DNA of 64,000 bases from Deltaproteobacteria bacterium GWB2_55_19 (GTDB taxonomy: Bacteria; Desulfobacterota; GWC2-55-46): assembly GCA_001797465.1 (NCBI GenBank), contig MGPQ01000019.1, forward strand, positions 62,001-126,000. The letters run 5' to 3'. Below are positions 63,499-64,000 of this stretch, piece by piece. The notes under the pieces were generated by a model that saw only the letters and a list, made by a program, of their open reading frames with translations, was not told where the DNA came from and searched no databases. The translations under genes were made by a program, and so were the position numbers. Numbering within the stretch: position 1 is the stretch's first letter; each line of letters begins with the position of its first letter.

Positions 63499-64000
63499 AT
63501 GGTTAGGGTGAGGCCCATGCTTCACTATCTCGTCGTCGCGCTCATGGTCTTCATGATCGCCATCACGGCTATTTTCACCTATACGTCGCTTAACCTCAAG
63601 GACAGGGTTATATACAGGATAGTCCAGCAGACCGAGCTGACTTCAGAGCTCATCGCCCGCTCCGCGGTCGACATCATGAGCGGCGGCCACGCGGCGGGCA
63701 ATTATTCGATGATACTCGCCAACAACAACCTCATAGGCGTCGATTACATCGGGATATTTAGACTGAACGGCGGCGAGGCCTCTTTCGGCGGGGAGGTAGA
63801 GGGCCTCAGGAGGGACAGGATAGGCGAAGGGGAAAAGGCGGCCTTCATAAAGTCCATAGAGCAGATGGCGCCCATGGGTTTTTTTAACCGCGAGGAGTCG
63901 ACGTATTCGCGTTACGTGCCTCTGAAGGCCGAGGGTGCGTGCCTCAGGTGCCATACGACCGATGGCGAGGTGTTGGGGGTCCTGAAGCTAAGGCTCTCCA
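63499..64000 (+). CDS. Heme-binding membrane sensor protein (partial)
   Basis: The window ends inside this gene; 167 residues are visible. After AAGGAG and ATG, a membrane segment (about 8-28) leads to a periplasmic domain with CLRCH at 148-152, a c-type heme site. The pattern resembles Tll0287/DUF3365-type sensors that precede HAMP and kinase or chemotaxis modules, which would lie beyond the edge. It is 114 bp after the HD-GYP regulator and could signal to it. Confidence 0.75.
   Translation, partial: MVRVRPMLHYLVVALMVFMIAITAIFTYTSLNLKDRVIYRIVQQTELTSELIARSAVDIMSGGHAAGNYSMILANNNLIGVDYIGIFRLNGGEASFGGEVEGLRRDRIGEGEKAAFIKSIEQMAPMGFFNREESTYSRYVPLKAEGACLRCHTTDGEVLGVLKLRLS

Overview
The window looks like a GC-rich chromosome segment of a Gram-negative, LPS-bearing, microaerobic bacterium. 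The envelope gene order, PEP-CTERM sorting signal, cbb3 oxidase cluster, tRNA-Sec and many two-component proteins suggest a deltaproteobacterial or Nitrospirota-grade lineage (inference; no 16S here). Coding regions strongly favour AGG for arginine and ATA for isoleucine despite the high GC.

Layout. 1-17.5 kb is an outer-membrane biogenesis block, all on +: the lysS 3' end, a LolC/E permease, a TPR/double cNMP-binding protein, lolD, bamA, ompH, lpxD, fabZ, lpxA, a Gfo/Idh dehydrogenase, lpxB, msbA, a DUF374 acyltransferase, waaA, lpxK and lpxL. 17.5-18.6 kb is an RNA region: two candidate structured RNAs with their own promoters, then tRNA-Sec, whose 3' end is repeated in a 156-bp tandem array. 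18.8-22.2 kb is a histidine kinase and a response regulator with a degenerate HD-GYP domain. 22.3-24.4 kb (minus) holds a lipoprotein and a Cyc2-like cytochrome-porin fusion. tRNA-Leu(UAA) follows, then a membrane/cNMP/PilZ fusion, a radical SAM protein, an operon of beta-barrel, cupredoxin and adenylate cyclase, and an RluE-type pseudouridine synthase. 32-41.7 kb has a PEP-CTERM protein under a sigma-54 promoter, a cysteine-bearing Rrf2 regulator and a full ccoNOQP-GHIS cluster with a one-heme CcoP. 41.8-48 kb is a signalling cascade: histidine kinase, Rcp1-like regulator, sigma-54 activator, near-perfect sigma-54 promoter, RpoS-like sigma factor, and a GGDEF relic that keeps its c-di-GMP I-site. 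48.3-52 kb has a 7TM-type kinase, the internally deleted remnant of its sigma-54 activator partner, and a REC-kinase hybrid. 52-64 kb is mixed: beta-CASP nuclease, SAP-like small protein, DUF2249-NifU protein, two intact HD-GYP proteins, SAM hydrolase family, two identical DUF1232 copies in a 546-bp tandem duplication, PfkB kinase, FAD disulfide reductase with TVP38 protein, and a truncated heme-binding sensor.

Two second-messenger themes recur. A cAMP circuit is suggested by one class III cyclase and two cNMP-binding proteins. A c-di-GMP circuit is suggested by PilZ, HD-GYP and I-site-only GGDEF proteins. The strongest candidates for something undescribed are the kinase/sigma-54/RpoS-like cascade at 41.8-48 kb, the structured RNA at 17.8-18.08 kb, the TM-cNMP-PilZ fusion, and the selC-derived tandem array.
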